Origin: Chryseobacterium panacisoli
Lineage (GTDB): Bacteria > Bacteroidota > Bacteroidia > Flavobacteriales > Weeksellaceae
Direction of reading: 5' to 3'
Length of the DNA stretch: 64,000 nucleotides
Assembly: GCF_008274625.1 (NCBI RefSeq)
Contig: NZ_VTRU01000001.1
Location: 1,488,001-1,552,000 of the forward strand
The translations under genes and the position numbers were made by a program. The notes under the pieces were generated by a model. It made no database searches and was not told the origin of the DNA. It saw nothing but the letters and a program-made list of their open reading frames with translations. Of this stretch, positions 18,255-27,524 are shown one piece after another; within the stretch, counting starts at the first letter, position 1, and every line of letters begins with the position of its first letter.

Positions 18255-19493
18255 TTAATTTCTCCAAAATAAATTCCCGTCATTCATCAGGGCTTTTATT
18301 TCAGACATTCTGGAAACGGCTTCTGCGGAACATGAAGCATCTGTAAGAACAACTGCGGCTTCATCACCGGCTTTAGGCCACTGCTGTTTTCCTTTTTCAT
18401 CCAATGGGAGAATACTCTGAGTGGCAAACTGCAAAGCTCTTGATAATGCATATTCTGTTGCATAGCCATACAATTCTGCAATCAGATTAGCTTTCTGGAG
18501 CATACTTCCTGAACCAAAAGTACTCCAGTAGTCCTGTACATTATCATTTCCAATCAATACATTGACCCCAAATTTTTTCAGGGTTGGAATCGGCATTACC
18601 GTTCCTTTAAAAGGTACCGAAGAAGCGATTCCCACTTTTCCTTCAGCCAGTCTTTCCGCAATCTGCTCTGTTTCTTTTGGTGAAAGATGAGCTAAAGCAA
18701 ATGCATGGCTTACAAATGTTTTCCCGTGCAGTGCAGGATTTTCAATTGCTTTATCAATCAGGTAATTGATTGTTTTCATTCCGGACTCTCCTACTTCATG
18801 CAGGTGAATATCAATTCCTTTGTGGTGATCTAGAGCCAGCTGAACGGTAAAATCCATTACTTTTTCAATACTTCCGTCAATACTTAAAGGATCCAAGCCA
18901 CCGATAAATCCAACACTTTTAAGCTGTGCTGTTTCTTTCATCAAAGGAACCGTATCTGTATAGTAAATCCCATGTTGCGGAAAAGCAACCAATTCTGCTC
19001 TGAAAGAATCTTTTTTATTTTCAAGAGCCTGCTCAAGATGTTCCAGGGATTTCAACCCTGATGTAGGATCAATATTGAAATGAGTTCTTACGAAATAAGT
19101 TCCATAATGCTGCTGCAGACTGATCAGCTGTTCTGCTCTGCTTACGGAAGTTTTCAACAGCTCAGGGATAATTTCCTGCTCATAAGCAATCATATCTTTC
19201 ACTGTTCTTCTTTTCGGGGACAGCGCCTGCCACGGAAGGCCGTACAATGTTTTATCCAGATGAATGTGCATATCTCTGAACGCCGGAAGCATCAGATATC
19301 CTTTAGCATCTATGGCTTCTGAAGCAGGATCATTTGCTTTTATTGCTTTTATTTTTCCATCTTCAATTTCAATACTGAAAAGATCAGTTTTTGTTCCGGT
19401 TACCTCTTCATTTTCGTATTCAAAACCTGTTTCCAGGCGGACATTTTTAAGGGAATATTTTCCTTTTGCAGTTAATTGATAGGGAAATTGCAT
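18255..19493 (-). CDS. Amidohydrolase, cytosine-deaminase-like (cytoplasmic paralog)
   Basis: 412 aa from MQFPYQLTAKG. The metal-dependent hydrolase barrel has the HxH pair H76/H78 in DMHIHLDKT, a third histidine region in DIHLHEVGESG, then VSHAFALAH and the aspartate region LIGNDNVQDYWSTFGSG. This set places it among cytosine deaminase-like amidohydrolases acting on ring or amide C-N bonds. It has no signal peptide. A close paralog with a Tat-like signal lies at 20.7-22.0 kb on the other side of an AraC regulator, suggesting a duplicated pathway gene. The substrate is unknown. Confidence 0.9.
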   Translation of the reverse strand: MQFPYQLTAKGKYSLKNVRLETGFEYENEEVTGTKTDLFSIEIEDGKIKAIKANDPASEAIDAKGYLMLPAFRDMHIHLDKTLYGLPWQALSPKRRTVKDMIAYEQEIIPELLKTSVSRAEQLISLQQHYGTYFVRTHFNIDPTSGLKSLEHLEQALENKKDSFRAELVAFPQHGIYYTDTVPLMKETAQLKSVGFIGGLDPLSIDGSIEKVMDFTVQLALDHHKGIDIHLHEVGESGMKTINYLIDKAIENPALHGKTFVSHAFALAHLSPKETEQIAERLAEGKVGIASSVPFKGTVMPIPTLKKFGVNVLIGNDNVQDYWSTFGSGSMLQKANLIAELYGYATEYALSRALQFATQSILPLDEKGKQQWPKAGDEAAVVLTDASCSAEAVSRMSEIKALMNDGNLFWRN

Positions 19494-19573
19494 GATTTTA
19501 AATTTTAACAATACAAAATTAGCCCGACTTTAAGGTAAAAACGGTGTATCAATTATTTCTTGTTTTGTACAGA

Positions 19574-20419
19574 TTATTCCTTGAATTGCGAAGGAGTCAT
19601 TCCCGTCTGTGCTTTAAAAAATTTGGAAAAGCTAGCGTGATCATAGAAACCAAGATCATACACAATGTCTTTCACTGACATTTCAGAAACTTTTAAAAGT
19701 CTTTTAGCTTCCAGTAAAATACGGTCCTGAATAAGAGATGAAGCCGAAGCATTAAGGTTTTTCTTGCAGACAATATTCAGATAGTTGGCAGAAATATTCA
19801 GTTTATCCGCATAAAAAGAAACAGATCTTTCTGTTTTAAAATGTTCATCAATAAGGTGGAGAAATTTTGAAATAATAGGGTTTGAGTTATAAACTTCAAA
19901 GTCTTTGAAAGCCCCTTCCACAGATTTACTCACCAGCAAGCCGATAAGCTCACTTCTTTTCTGAATAAGCTCCCAGAATACTTTTTCTGTGCTCAGCTCT
20001 TTCTGTATAGCCTGAAATTCATACAGAAAATTTTCAAAAACGTCTTTGGAAAGATTAATTACCGGATGATTCTGGTAATAGGATGCAGAAAATCTTAACG
20101 AGGGCAGAAAACTTTCAAACCAGTCTCTGCTGATCATCAGCTGATACCCAATGGTTTCTTTTTCAATGACCCACTGATGTACCTGATCCGGAAAAACCAG
20201 ATGAATCTGATAGTCTTTCACCTGATATTCTGTAAAATCTATGGTATGTGAGCCAACTCCGTGCTCAAAAAGATTGATGATAAAAAAGTCATGTTTGTGG
20301 GGATCATCAATGGAGCGTGCTCCCGAAAGTTCATTGAACAGCAGATTACAGCCTTTCAACTGATTTTCACTAAATTCCTGAATTCCTAAAATAGGAAAAT
20401 GATCCGTATGGTAAGCCAC
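19574..20419 (-). CDS. AraC-family transcriptional regulator
   Basis: 281 aa from a GTG at 20419. The N-terminal cupin-like sensor starts HTDHFPILGIQEF and includes PHKHDFFIINLFEHG. The C-terminal double helix-turn-helix (about 180-281) contains KLNISANYLNIVCKKNLN and VYDLGFYDHASFSKFFKAQTGMTPSQF. An ATG at 20530 is in frame, but the 37 extra residues are Cys/Phe-rich and unlike the family. GGAG lies 13 nt before the GTG, so the GTG start is preferred. It sits between two paralogous amidohydrolase genes on the same strand and probably regulates one or both. Confidence 0.88.
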   Translation of the reverse strand: MAYHTDHFPILGIQEFSENQLKGCNLLFNELSGARSIDDPHKHDFFIINLFEHGVGSHTIDFTEYQVKDYQIHLVFPDQVHQWVIEKETIGYQLMISRDWFESFLPSLRFSASYYQNHPVINLSKDVFENFLYEFQAIQKELSTEKVFWELIQKRSELIGLLVSKSVEGAFKDFEVYNSNPIISKFLHLIDEHFKTERSVSFYADKLNISANYLNIVCKKNLNASASSLIQDRILLEAKRLLKVSEMSVKDIVYDLGFYDHASFSKFFKAQTGMTPSQFKE

Positions 20420-20683
20420 TCTGCCTGATTTTCTCCTAAAATTACTAAAATTTGTGAGAAAAAACTTAAAACAACCACAAAAGGGACAAAAGCTTACATA
20501 CACCACTCCTACTTCGGCTTCTATCTGCATTCAGTGGCTGCTTCTGAAAATCAACAATACATTCCCAGGCTTTCCCTCGTAAAGCTTTTACCCCTTGTGG
20601 TTTAAAAAAAACACAACTAAATTATATATATAAATTTATAAGCAATTATATTGTTCAAATCTTATCCTGCAAGACTTTTAAGT

Positions 20684-22018
20684 TTAAAAGACAACGTTTC
20701 CATCATGCACCAATGACTCCACTTCTGAAATTCTTGATACAGCTTCTGCAGAACAGCTTGCATTCATCAGAACAAAGTCTGCTTTATCTCCTGATTTCGG
20801 CCATTGCTGAGTTCCTTTATCATCCAGCGGGAGAATATTTCCTGTGGCCAGTTTTAAGCTTCTTGACAATAAAAACTCTGTTGAATATCCATAAAGCTGA
20901 GCCATTAAGTTCGCTTTCTGAAGTACACTTCCTGTTCCGAAAGTATTCCAGTGGTCTACAATACTGTCATTTCCTGTCAGAACGGTTACATTATGTTTGT
21001 AAAGCGTTGGTATTGGCATGATCATCCTTCCGAAAGGGATTGTGGATACAATTCCGATCTGTGCTTCTCCTAATTTTTCAGCAATTTCTTCCTGTTTTGC
21101 AGCTTCCAGTTTAGCCAGAATAAAACAGTGGCTTAAATAGGTTTTTCCTTTCAGAGAAGGGTTTTCATTTACTTTTTTAATAAGATATTCTACAGTTTTC
21201 AATCCGGAATCTCCGGTTTCGTGCAGGTGAATATCGATTCCTTTTTTATTGTCCAAAGCAAGCTGAACGGTAAAGTCTACCACTTTTTCGATATTTCCAT
21301 CGATGTTGAAAGGGTCTACACCACCGATAAAATCAATATCCATCTTTGCTGCTTCCTTCAGATAAGGAACAGAATCCGTATAAAACACACCATGCTGCGG
21401 GAATGCTACCAGCTCAGCTCCAAAACCTTTCTTCTTATTATCTAAAGCTTTCTGGAGATTTTTTAATGACTGCAGTTTGGAAGTGGGTTCAATATTCACA
21501 TGGCTTCTCGCATAGGAAGTTCCTTTTGACTGTAATAATTCGATCAGCTTCTCTGCCTTGAAAGTTGAATTCTTCAGCATCTCCGGAAGCATTTTCTGCT
21601 CCAGCTCTATCATTCCTTTGATCCCTCCGGTTCTTTTTCTAACAGCCTGCCATTGATCTCCATAAAAGGTTTTATCAAGGTGAATATGCATGTCCTTGAA
21701 TGCAGGAAGCATTAATAGCCCTTTTGCATCTGCCGCTTTAGCATTAGGCTGGTTCGGACCAATCTTTGTGATTTTTCCATTTTCAACTTCTACATAGAAC
21801 AGATCTGTTTTGGTAGAAGCCACTTCTCCATCCTTATATTCAAAACCTGTTTCCAGACGAACATTTTTAAGGCTCATTTTTCCTTTTGCCGAGTTATTAT
21901 TTTCATTCAGGAAAGGTGAGGCAGTCATGATATTAGGTATTAAAGTTAATCCCGCTACAGCCAAAGCTGAATGTCGGATAAAATCTTTGCGGGAGATGGT
22001 ATTGTCAGAAGTCTTCAT
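20684..22018 (-). CDS. Amidohydrolase, cytosine-deaminase-like, with Tat-like signal
   Basis: 444 aa from MKTSDNTISRKDF. The N-terminus has SRKDFIRHSALAVAGLTL, a twin-arginine-like signal in which the second Arg is Lys, so export of a folded metalloenzyme is likely. The catalytic domain mirrors the paralog at 18.3 kb: DMHIHLDKT, DIHLHETGDSG, LSHCFILAKL and LTGNDSIVDHWNTFGTG, with long shared stretches. It is probably exported while its paralog stays in the cytoplasm, giving two compartments for a similar reaction. The substrate is unknown. Confidence 0.9.
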   Translation of the reverse strand: MKTSDNTISRKDFIRHSALAVAGLTLIPNIMTASPFLNENNNSAKGKMSLKNVRLETGFEYKDGEVASTKTDLFYVEVENGKITKIGPNQPNAKAADAKGLLMLPAFKDMHIHLDKTFYGDQWQAVRKRTGGIKGMIELEQKMLPEMLKNSTFKAEKLIELLQSKGTSYARSHVNIEPTSKLQSLKNLQKALDNKKKGFGAELVAFPQHGVFYTDSVPYLKEAAKMDIDFIGGVDPFNIDGNIEKVVDFTVQLALDNKKGIDIHLHETGDSGLKTVEYLIKKVNENPSLKGKTYLSHCFILAKLEAAKQEEIAEKLGEAQIGIVSTIPFGRMIMPIPTLYKHNVTVLTGNDSIVDHWNTFGTGSVLQKANLMAQLYGYSTEFLLSRSLKLATGNILPLDDKGTQQWPKSGDKADFVLMNASCSAEAVSRISEVESLVHDGNVVF

Positions 22019-22167
22019 TTCCAATCTATTTATGACAAAATTAAAAAGAAGTCTGGTGAACAAAGTGTATGAATTATTACAAAATCTGTATGATTTATGC
22101 TTTGTGTTGATTGTTTTTTAAATACCCTGTTATTCAATACAGCAATAAACAACTATATCCGTAACGC

Positions 22168-22230
22168 TTGTCATTCCGTAGGAATCTATATCATAATACC
22201 AGCATTATTGAGACTCCTCTGGAGTGACAA
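22168..22230. repeat. Palindromic repeat, TTGTCATTCC family, copy A
   Basis: The outer arms TTGTCATTCCGTAGGAATCT and GAGACTCCTCTGGAGTGACAA form an imperfect inverted repeat around a variable core. It is a same-orientation partner of copy B 70 nt further on. Confidence 0.8.
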
Positions 22231-22299
22231 AGATTGCGGATATTTTTATAAGATGTAATGAGTACTTTTTATTTATCCAAAAAGTATTGACAGCATTTT

Positions 22300-22362
22300 T
22301 TGTCATTCCGTAAGAATCTAAATGATGCTGTTTACGTTGCCGAGACTCCTACGGAGTGACAA
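22300..22362. repeat. Palindromic repeat, TTGTCATTCC family, copy B
   Basis: Same length (63 nt) and arms as copy A (TTGTCATTCCGTAAGAATCT, then GAGACTCCTACGGAGTGACAA), with a different 20-nt core. Confidence 0.8.
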
Positions 22363-22420
22363 ACGTTGCGTTGAACATTTTGTAATTCCCAACTAATGAA
22401 ATCATTTTTTCTGCACAAAA

Positions 22421-22443
22421 AAACCGGATCTAAAATCCGGTTT
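22421..22443 (-). terminator. hemL terminator
   Basis: AAACCGGAT and ATCCGGTTT form a perfect 9-bp stem with a 5-nt loop. The minus strand continues with T residues. It lies 10 nt after the hemL stop. Confidence 0.85.
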
Positions 22444-22452
22444 CATTATTAT

Positions 22453-23742
22453 TTATTTATTTGAATATTCAAATTTTCTTACAGCTTCCAGCGTCATATC
22501 AATTTCTTTATCCTTGATGGCATCACTGATGAAATACGTTTCATAACCACTTGGTGGCAGATACACTCCATTCTGAAGCATCTGGTGGAAGAAGTTATTA
22601 AACAATGAATGGTTAGCTTCCTGAGCCTCATCAAAGTTGGAAACTCTGTTGATATGGAAGAAAACCGACATCATAGAACCTTTTCTGTTGATTTTATGAG
22701 CAATTCCTTTTTCGTTTAAAATTTTTCCGATTTCAAAATCCAATGTTTCTGTTGTCTTATGTAATCTGTTGAAAAATTCAGGATCGTTTTTAATAAGCTG
22801 AAGCGTTTTTAATCCGGCTCTCATTGCCAAAGGATTTCCACTTAATGTTCCTGCCTGGTAAACACCCCCTTTCGGAGCCAGGTGATCCATAATTTCGTTT
22901 CTTCCTGCGAAAGCTCCTACCGGAAGTCCTCCACCAATTACTTTTCCGTAAGTTACTAAGTCTGCTTTTACATTGAAAAGTTCCTGAGCCCCCCCGAAAG
23001 CCAATCGGAAACCGGTCATTACTTCGTCAAAAATCAATAAAGCTCCGTTTTCATCACAGATCTTTCTCAGGTTTTGCAAGAAGTTGTTTTCTGGCAGTAC
23101 ACACCCCATATTTCCTGCAACAGGTTCTATAATTACCGCTGCAATTTCTCCCTGATTGTGACGGAATAAATCTTCAACCTGTTCAAAATCGTTATAACGA
23201 GCCAATAATGTATCTTTAGCAGTACCTGCTGTTACTCCGGGAGAATTTGGATTTCCGAAAGTTGCCGCACCACTTCCTGCTTTGATCAGAAATGAATCTG
23301 AATGTCCGTGATAACAGCCTTCAAATTTTACAATCTTATCTCTTCCTGTATATCCTCTTGCCAGTCTTACAGCACTCATACATGCTTCTGTTCCTGAAGA
23401 AACCATTCTGATCTGGTCAATATTCGGAACGTTGTCAACAATGAATTTTGCGATTTCTGTTTCCAGTTCTGTAGGGGCTCCGAAAGAGAATCCTTTCTCT
23501 GCCTGGATTTTAAGTTCTTCCAGTACTTCAGGATGTGTATGTCCCAAAATAGCCGGTCCCCATGAATTGATATAATCGATATAAGTATTATCATCTGCAT
23601 CGGTAAGGTAAGCTCCTTTTGCCGATTTCATAAAAACAGGAACACCTCCTACGGATTTGAATGCTCTCACCGGAGAGTTTACTCCTCCCGGAATGTATTT
23701 GTAGGCTTCATCAAACAAAGCCGAACTTCTTTGATACTTCAT
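22453..23742 (-). CDS. hemL: Glutamate-1-semialdehyde 2,1-aminomutase
   Basis: 429 aa. A class III PLP aminotransferase that converts glutamate-1-semialdehyde to 5-aminolevulinate in the C5 route to haem. Seen: [16 protein letters not shown] at the N-terminus, the PLP-phosphate loop [28 protein letters not shown], the DEVMTGFR aspartate region and the Schiff-base lysine K267 in [15 protein letters not shown]. The length is standard. It lies alone in its transcript, upstream of a hairpin terminator. Confidence is high. Confidence 0.97.
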   Translation of the reverse strand: MKYQRSSALFDEAYKYIPGGVNSPVRAFKSVGGVPVFMKSAKGAYLTDADDNTYIDYINSWGPAILGHTHPEVLEELKIQAEKGFSFGAPTELETEIAKFIVDNVPNIDQIRMVSSGTEACMSAVRLARGYTGRDKIVKFEGCYHGHSDSFLIKAGSGAATFGNPNSPGVTAGTAKDTLLARYNDFEQVEDLFRHNQGEIAAVIIEPVAGNMGCVLPENNFLQNLRKICDENGALLIFDEVMTGFRLAFGGAQELFNVKADLVTYGKVIGGGLPVGAFAGRNEIMDHLAPKGGVYQAGTLSGNPLAMRAGLKTLQLIKNDPEFFNRLHKTTETLDFEIGKILNEKGIAHKINRKGSMMSVFFHINRVSNFDEAQEANHSLFNNFFHQMLQNGVYLPPSGYETYFISDAIKDKEIDMTLEAVRKFEYSNK

Positions 23743-23816
23743 ATATGCTTAGTTGCTGTTGGCAGTTGCTGGTTGGCATGTAACTGTCAACGGTAAACGC
23801 TCAACAAAAAATTAAA

Positions 23817-24884
23817 TTAGTTTCGTGGTTTTTTGTCTATTAAATAAATAAGCTGTCCTGCAGATGGCTGCTGTCCTTCATCCATTCTGTTTTTAGCATA
23901 AAGTTTATTCAATTTGATTCCGAATTTCTGAGCGATATCATGCATATCTTCTCCTGATTCGGCTTTATAGGTGGCTGTATTTCCTGTAGAATTTTTAGAT
24001 TCAAGGAAAACAATGTCATTCTTCTTTAAAGTTTCACCTTCCAGTTCATTCCACTTAATCAATCTGCTTTCGCTGACTTTGAATTTATTGGCGATGAATT
24101 TCACATCGGTATCTTCAGGAATTACGATATATTTCAGACCGTCATTCGGATGGCTTTTGATAAGGATGGAATTAAGAATTTCAGCTTTCGTTTTGATTCT
24201 TTCCACTCTTTTTTGCTGCTGTGCGTAAGAAGTCTGTTTGTAAGGAACTTCTACTGTAACCGGGTCTTTAGCTTTTTTAACGGCTTTTGAAGGTTCCAGC
24301 TGTGCCATGAAGGTTCTGTCGTCTTTCAGATCCGGATACATTTTAAGTACGGCATACAATACCTCATTAGAACTGGTATTGTCAAATTCATATAGTTTGT
24401 ACTTTTCAATTTTGGTGATAAGAATTGAAGCATAACGTGGATTGGTAGCATAACCTGCTTTTTTTAAACCGGTGGCCCACGCTCTGTAATCTTTCATATC
24501 GAGTTTGAAAAGGTTTGCGTAATATTTTCTTGTGGATAAAAATATAGAATGGTCTTCATAAGACTGTCTTGGATCGTCATATACACGGAAGCATTCATTG
24601 GGTGCATCATCGGTATGTTTCATCGTTCTACCGGTCCAGTCTTCTTTACATTTTATACCGAAGTGGTTTTTACCTTCCTGTGCCAATCTGCTTTGCCCGC
24701 CCCCGGTTTCCAATAATCCCTGGGCAAGGGTAATAGAAGCCGGAATTTTATATTTTTCCATTTCTTCTACGGCATATTTAGCAAACTTCTGAATATACTG
24801 ATCTTCGGTTGCCCAAGTCTGGGCAGAAAATTTTGATAAAACTAAAAGGCTTATGGATAGGAAAAGTCTTTTCATGTTTTTCAA
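23817..24884 (-). CDS. Glucosaminidase (peptidoglycan hydrolase) with two LysM-like domains
   Basis: 355 aa. A signal peptide (about 1-21, ending KFSAQ) is followed by a GH73-type mannosyl-glycoprotein N-acetylglucosaminidase domain (about 30-170): SITLAQGLLETGGGQSRLA carries the likely catalytic Glu, with NHFGIKC and YYANLF nearby. Two LysM-like modules lie at about 255-300 (YIVIPEDTDVKFIANKF) and 305-350 (YKAESGEDMHDIAQKFGI). It cleaves glycan strands in the periplasm for growth or division. Its stop lies a few nucleotides after the end of hemL's upstream spacer, and the PLP enzyme gene ends 6 nt before its start, so those two may share a transcript. Confidence 0.9.
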   Translation of the reverse strand: MKNMKRLFLSISLLVLSKFSAQTWATEDQYIQKFAKYAVEEMEKYKIPASITLAQGLLETGGGQSRLAQEGKNHFGIKCKEDWTGRTMKHTDDAPNECFRVYDDPRQSYEDHSIFLSTRKYYANLFKLDMKDYRAWATGLKKAGYATNPRYASILITKIEKYKLYEFDNTSSNEVLYAVLKMYPDLKDDRTFMAQLEPSKAVKKAKDPVTVEVPYKQTSYAQQQKRVERIKTKAEILNSILIKSHPNDGLKYIVIPEDTDVKFIANKFKVSESRLIKWNELEGETLKKNDIVFLESKNSTGNTATYKAESGEDMHDIAQKFGIKLNKLYAKNRMDEGQQPSAGQLIYLIDKKPRN

Positions 24885-24890
24885 TTTTAC

Positions 24891-25799
24891 TTATATAATT
24901 AAATTTCTGTTCTGTTTTTCTAAAAGCAGATTAGCTCCTTCAATCCCCTGTAAACCACCAGTGTGAAAGCACAAAATTCTGCTGTTTTCAGGAAAATAGT
25001 CATCTTCAATCAGTTCAAAAACTTTCTCCATCATTTTTCCTGTATATATCGGTTCTAAAGGAATATCAAACTTCTCTTTGAAATCATTGATAAAACGGAT
25101 GTTTGCATCATTTATTTTACCATAACCTCCAAAACATGAATCTATTAGATTAAAATTCTGTTTCAAAGTTAATTCAAAAATTTTATTTTCCAGTGAAGCA
25201 TCATTAACTACATTAAATCCTATAACTTTCTGATTGTCTTCACTAAATTTTGAAATTCCCGCAATGGTTCCTCCGGTTCCAACTGCGGTGCAAAGATAGT
25301 CAAAATCTTTTGTTTGTTCGTTGAGCATCATTTTCACCCCTTCCACAGCCTCTTCGTTGGTACCTCCTTCAGGGACTATCAGTGCATCGGGAAACTCCTG
25401 ATGAAGGAATTCTGTCAGTTTTTCTTTATGACGGTATTCTTCGCGGGTGACAAATTTCAGGTTCATTCCGTTTCTTTTCGCAAAAAGTAAAGTAGGGTTA
25501 TCACGCCACTTATGCTGCAGCTCTTCTCCTCTGATGATTCCCAGTGTCGGAATACCTGCAAGATTCCCTACAGCTGAGACCGCAGCGATATGGTTGGAAA
25601 AAGCACCTCCAAAAGTAATAATATAAGGTTTATCCGGATTTTTTTCCAGGTAGTGGTTTACATTATAGAAAAGTTTCCAGTATTTATTGCCTGAAATCAG
25701 CGGATGAATCTGGTCTTCCCTTTTAATGAAAAGTTTTACGTTTTTATGAATGGGAATTTCCTGAATGGAAACAGGTTCTGTGGGAAGTTGTAATAGCAT
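24891..25799 (-). CDS. PLP-dependent D-cysteine desulfhydrase/ACC deaminase-like enzyme
   Basis: 302 aa. A fold type II PLP enzyme. The Schiff-base lysine is K39 in SGNKYWKL, the substrate-binding loop is TFGGAFSNHIAA, and the PLP phosphate loop is VGTGGTIAGI. The family includes 1-aminocyclopropane-1-carboxylate deaminase and D-cysteine desulfhydrase; the motif set does not separate them. It likely acts on D-cysteine or a related D-amino acid. It lies 6 nt upstream of the glucosaminidase gene on the same strand. Confidence 0.88.
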   Translation of the reverse strand: MLLQLPTEPVSIQEIPIHKNVKLFIKREDQIHPLISGNKYWKLFYNVNHYLEKNPDKPYIITFGGAFSNHIAAVSAVGNLAGIPTLGIIRGEELQHKWRDNPTLLFAKRNGMNLKFVTREEYRHKEKLTEFLHQEFPDALIVPEGGTNEEAVEGVKMMLNEQTKDFDYLCTAVGTGGTIAGISKFSEDNQKVIGFNVVNDASLENKIFELTLKQNFNLIDSCFGGYGKINDANIRFINDFKEKFDIPLEPIYTGKMMEKVFELIEDDYFPENSRILCFHTGGLQGIEGANLLLEKQNRNLII

Positions 25800-26103
25800 T
25801 TCAGTTTTACTGCTCAGGGTTTACTGTTTGCAAAAGTAGGAAAAGATTTAGTGCTGTAGAGATTTTCTCTTTGTATAAAGTATTGTTTACTTATTTTTCA
25901 CAACAGATTACACAGATTCTCACTGATGATTGTATTGATAATATCTTTTTTCTAAGTTTTGGCTAAAGCCGGATGAATTGTTGATTTATTGGATAAGTGG
26001 GCTAAAGCCCACCCCTATTGAATATTGAAAAGCACAGTTTAAAATATGAAATCCCAAAATCAAACACCCCAACCTCGAAACACAAATCCCGGAACTCATC
26101 ATC
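25800..26103. other. Gene-free stretch with repeats
   Basis: Contains an ACAGATTACACAGATT stretch (25902-25920), REP-like module R2 (25954-26021) and a CCCCAACCTCGAAACAC-type C/A-rich segment (26063-26104). No gene is seen. Confidence 0.6.
25954..26021 (+). repeat. REP-like module R2
   Basis: AAGTTTTGGCTAAAGCC (25954-25970), a variable spacer, the palindrome GTGGGCTAAAGCCCAC and the tail CCCTATTGA. Confidence 0.85.
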
Positions 26104-26430
26104 CTAAAGGTATTTCCGGAAGTTCCAGAATTTTCTTTTTTTGAGGTAATTAAAATTATTTTCATGAGTATAAGCTTCTCTTTCAAATGAGATTCTTCTG
26201 TATGCCAGGTAGCCGTCTTTCAGCTTGAAAAACCAGTAATAGTATTCAATAACATAGAAAATATAAAAGAAAATAATGAGCATTTCCAGCTGTTGGCGTA
26301 AATGGATTTTTTCGTGATTGATCAATACATTATTTTCCTTATCTTCGGGTTTCCTAATGAAGATAAAGGGAAAGAGAGCAATGCCATTAATTTTTAATTT
26401 TTTTAAAGGCTTTTGGCATACAATTATCAT
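26104..26430 (-). CDS. Small membrane protein with an HEKIH (HExxH) motif
   Basis: 108 aa from MIIVCQKPLKK; an in-frame ATG at 26463 would leave only 7 nt to the divergent gene. No named family is claimed. The sequence runs: short N-terminus, hydrophobic IALFPFIFI, then INHEKIHLRQQLE (H39, E40, H43), a membrane segment rich in F and Y (about 50-70), then GYLAYRRISFEREAY with E83/E85. HExxH followed by a downstream Glu/Ala/Tyr motif resembles small zinc metallopeptidases (gluzincin-like). Peptidase activity is inferred. It is divergent from the DUF5522 gene. Confidence 0.75.
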   Translation of the reverse strand: MIIVCQKPLKKLKINGIALFPFIFIRKPEDKENNVLINHEKIHLRQQLEMLIIFFYIFYVIEYYYWFFKLKDGYLAYRRISFEREAYTHENNFNYLKKRKFWNFRKYL

Positions 26431-26467
26431 AGTAACAAATATAAAAAGTTTTTTGACTAGCATTTAA

Positions 26468-26653
<186 letters not shown>

Positions 26654-26654
26654 A

Positions 26655-27182
26655 ATGAAAAAATATATTTTTATTTTGTTGGCATCTGCTACTTTAGGTT
26701 TAACTTCTTGTAGCCCTTTTCAGGTACGTTCAGATTATGCTGAAACCGCCAATTTCAATTCTTTTAAAACGTATAAAATAAGAATTGATGATCTAAAATT
26801 GAATGATATTGATAAAGACAGAGTCCTGAATGAACTGTCGAGACAGCTTCAAAGCAAAGGACTTCAGTCTGGAGAAAATCCTGATCTGATTATCAACGTA
26901 AAAGCGAATCATAAAAAGGTTACGGATATCAATTCCTCTTCACCTTACGGAATGTGGGGATGGGGCGGACCATTCGGTTGGGGCGTTGGAATGAGCAGAA
27001 CTTGGACCTCGAATTATAATGAAGGTGCCCTGATTGTAGACCTTATTGATGCAAAGACCAACAAATTGGTTTGGCAGGGTATCGGAAGCGGAATTTCTGT
27101 AGATTCTCCAAAAGCGAAACAGAGACAGATTCCGGAAATTATGGCTGAGATTATGAAAAATTATCCGCCACAAAGAAAATAA
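26655..27182 (+). CDS. DUF4136 family lipoprotein
   Basis: 175 aa from MKKYIFILL (an in-frame ATG at 26634 overlaps the preceding gene and lacks a signal). The lipobox ends at C19 (LGLTSCSP). The DUF4136 body starts VRSDYAETANFNSFKTYKI and continues SRQLQSKGLQSGENPDLIINV. A Gly/Trp-rich loop (YGMWGWGGPFGWGVG) precedes GALIVDLIDAKTNKLVWQG. It is an outer-membrane or periplasmic lipoprotein of unknown function. It begins 2 nt after the DUF5522 gene. Confidence 0.88.
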   Translation: MKKYIFILLASATLGLTSCSPFQVRSDYAETANFNSFKTYKIRIDDLKLNDIDKDRVLNELSRQLQSKGLQSGENPDLIINVKANHKKVTDINSSSPYGMWGWGGPFGWGVGMSRTWTSNYNEGALIVDLIDAKTNKLVWQGIGSGISVDSPKAKQRQIPEIMAEIMKNYPPQRK

Positions 27183-27204
27183 AATTTAAATCATCCATTA
27201 TATA

Positions 27205-27231
27205 AGCCGGTACTTTTGTACTGGCTTTTTT
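27205..27231 (+). terminator. Terminator after the DUF4136 gene
   Basis: AGCCGGTAC and GTACTGGCT form a stem with a TTTT loop, followed by a T run. Confidence 0.88.
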
Positions 27232-27524
27232 TTACGGGTAATTATTCCATTTCCATAGATAACATAGATTTTTACAGATCAATTTTTGTATATTTTATGA
27301 GTCGGATTATTAAGTTTTAAGTTTTGGCTGAAGCCAAATGAATATTGATTTTGATAAGCGGGCTAAAGCCCGCTCCTATTGAACTAAAAGACAATTACTT
27401 ATTAATAGAAAAATAATTTATAACTTATAATTCATCATTACTAACATGCTGTACATTTAAAATTAACGCTTACTTAATTTTTTATTCACAAAAATGTGTT
27501 ATTCTTGCTTAAACTTAATATTAT
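27232..27524. other. Gene-free stretch with repeats
   Basis: Contains an AGATAACATAGATTTTTACAG stretch (27256-27276), REP-like module R3 (27319-27383) and A/T-rich promoter-proximal sequence for the endonuclease gene. No gene is seen. Confidence 0.6.
27319..27383 (+). repeat. REP-like module R3
   Basis: AAGTTTTGGCTGAAGCC (27319-27335), a spacer, the palindrome GCGGGCTAAAGCCCGC (27358-27373) and the tail TCCTATTGAA. Confidence 0.85.

Larger units (their letters stand above)
22019..22452. other. Gene-free stretch holding two palindromic repeats
   Basis: About 430 nt. Two 63-nt palindromic repeat copies (22168-22230, 22300-22362) and the hemL terminator account for most of it. No reading frame is supported. 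Confidence 0.65.

Noticed and set aside
22168..22362. A CRISPR array
   Set aside because: Only two units are present, each is itself a palindrome with a variable centre, and no cas gene is nearby.
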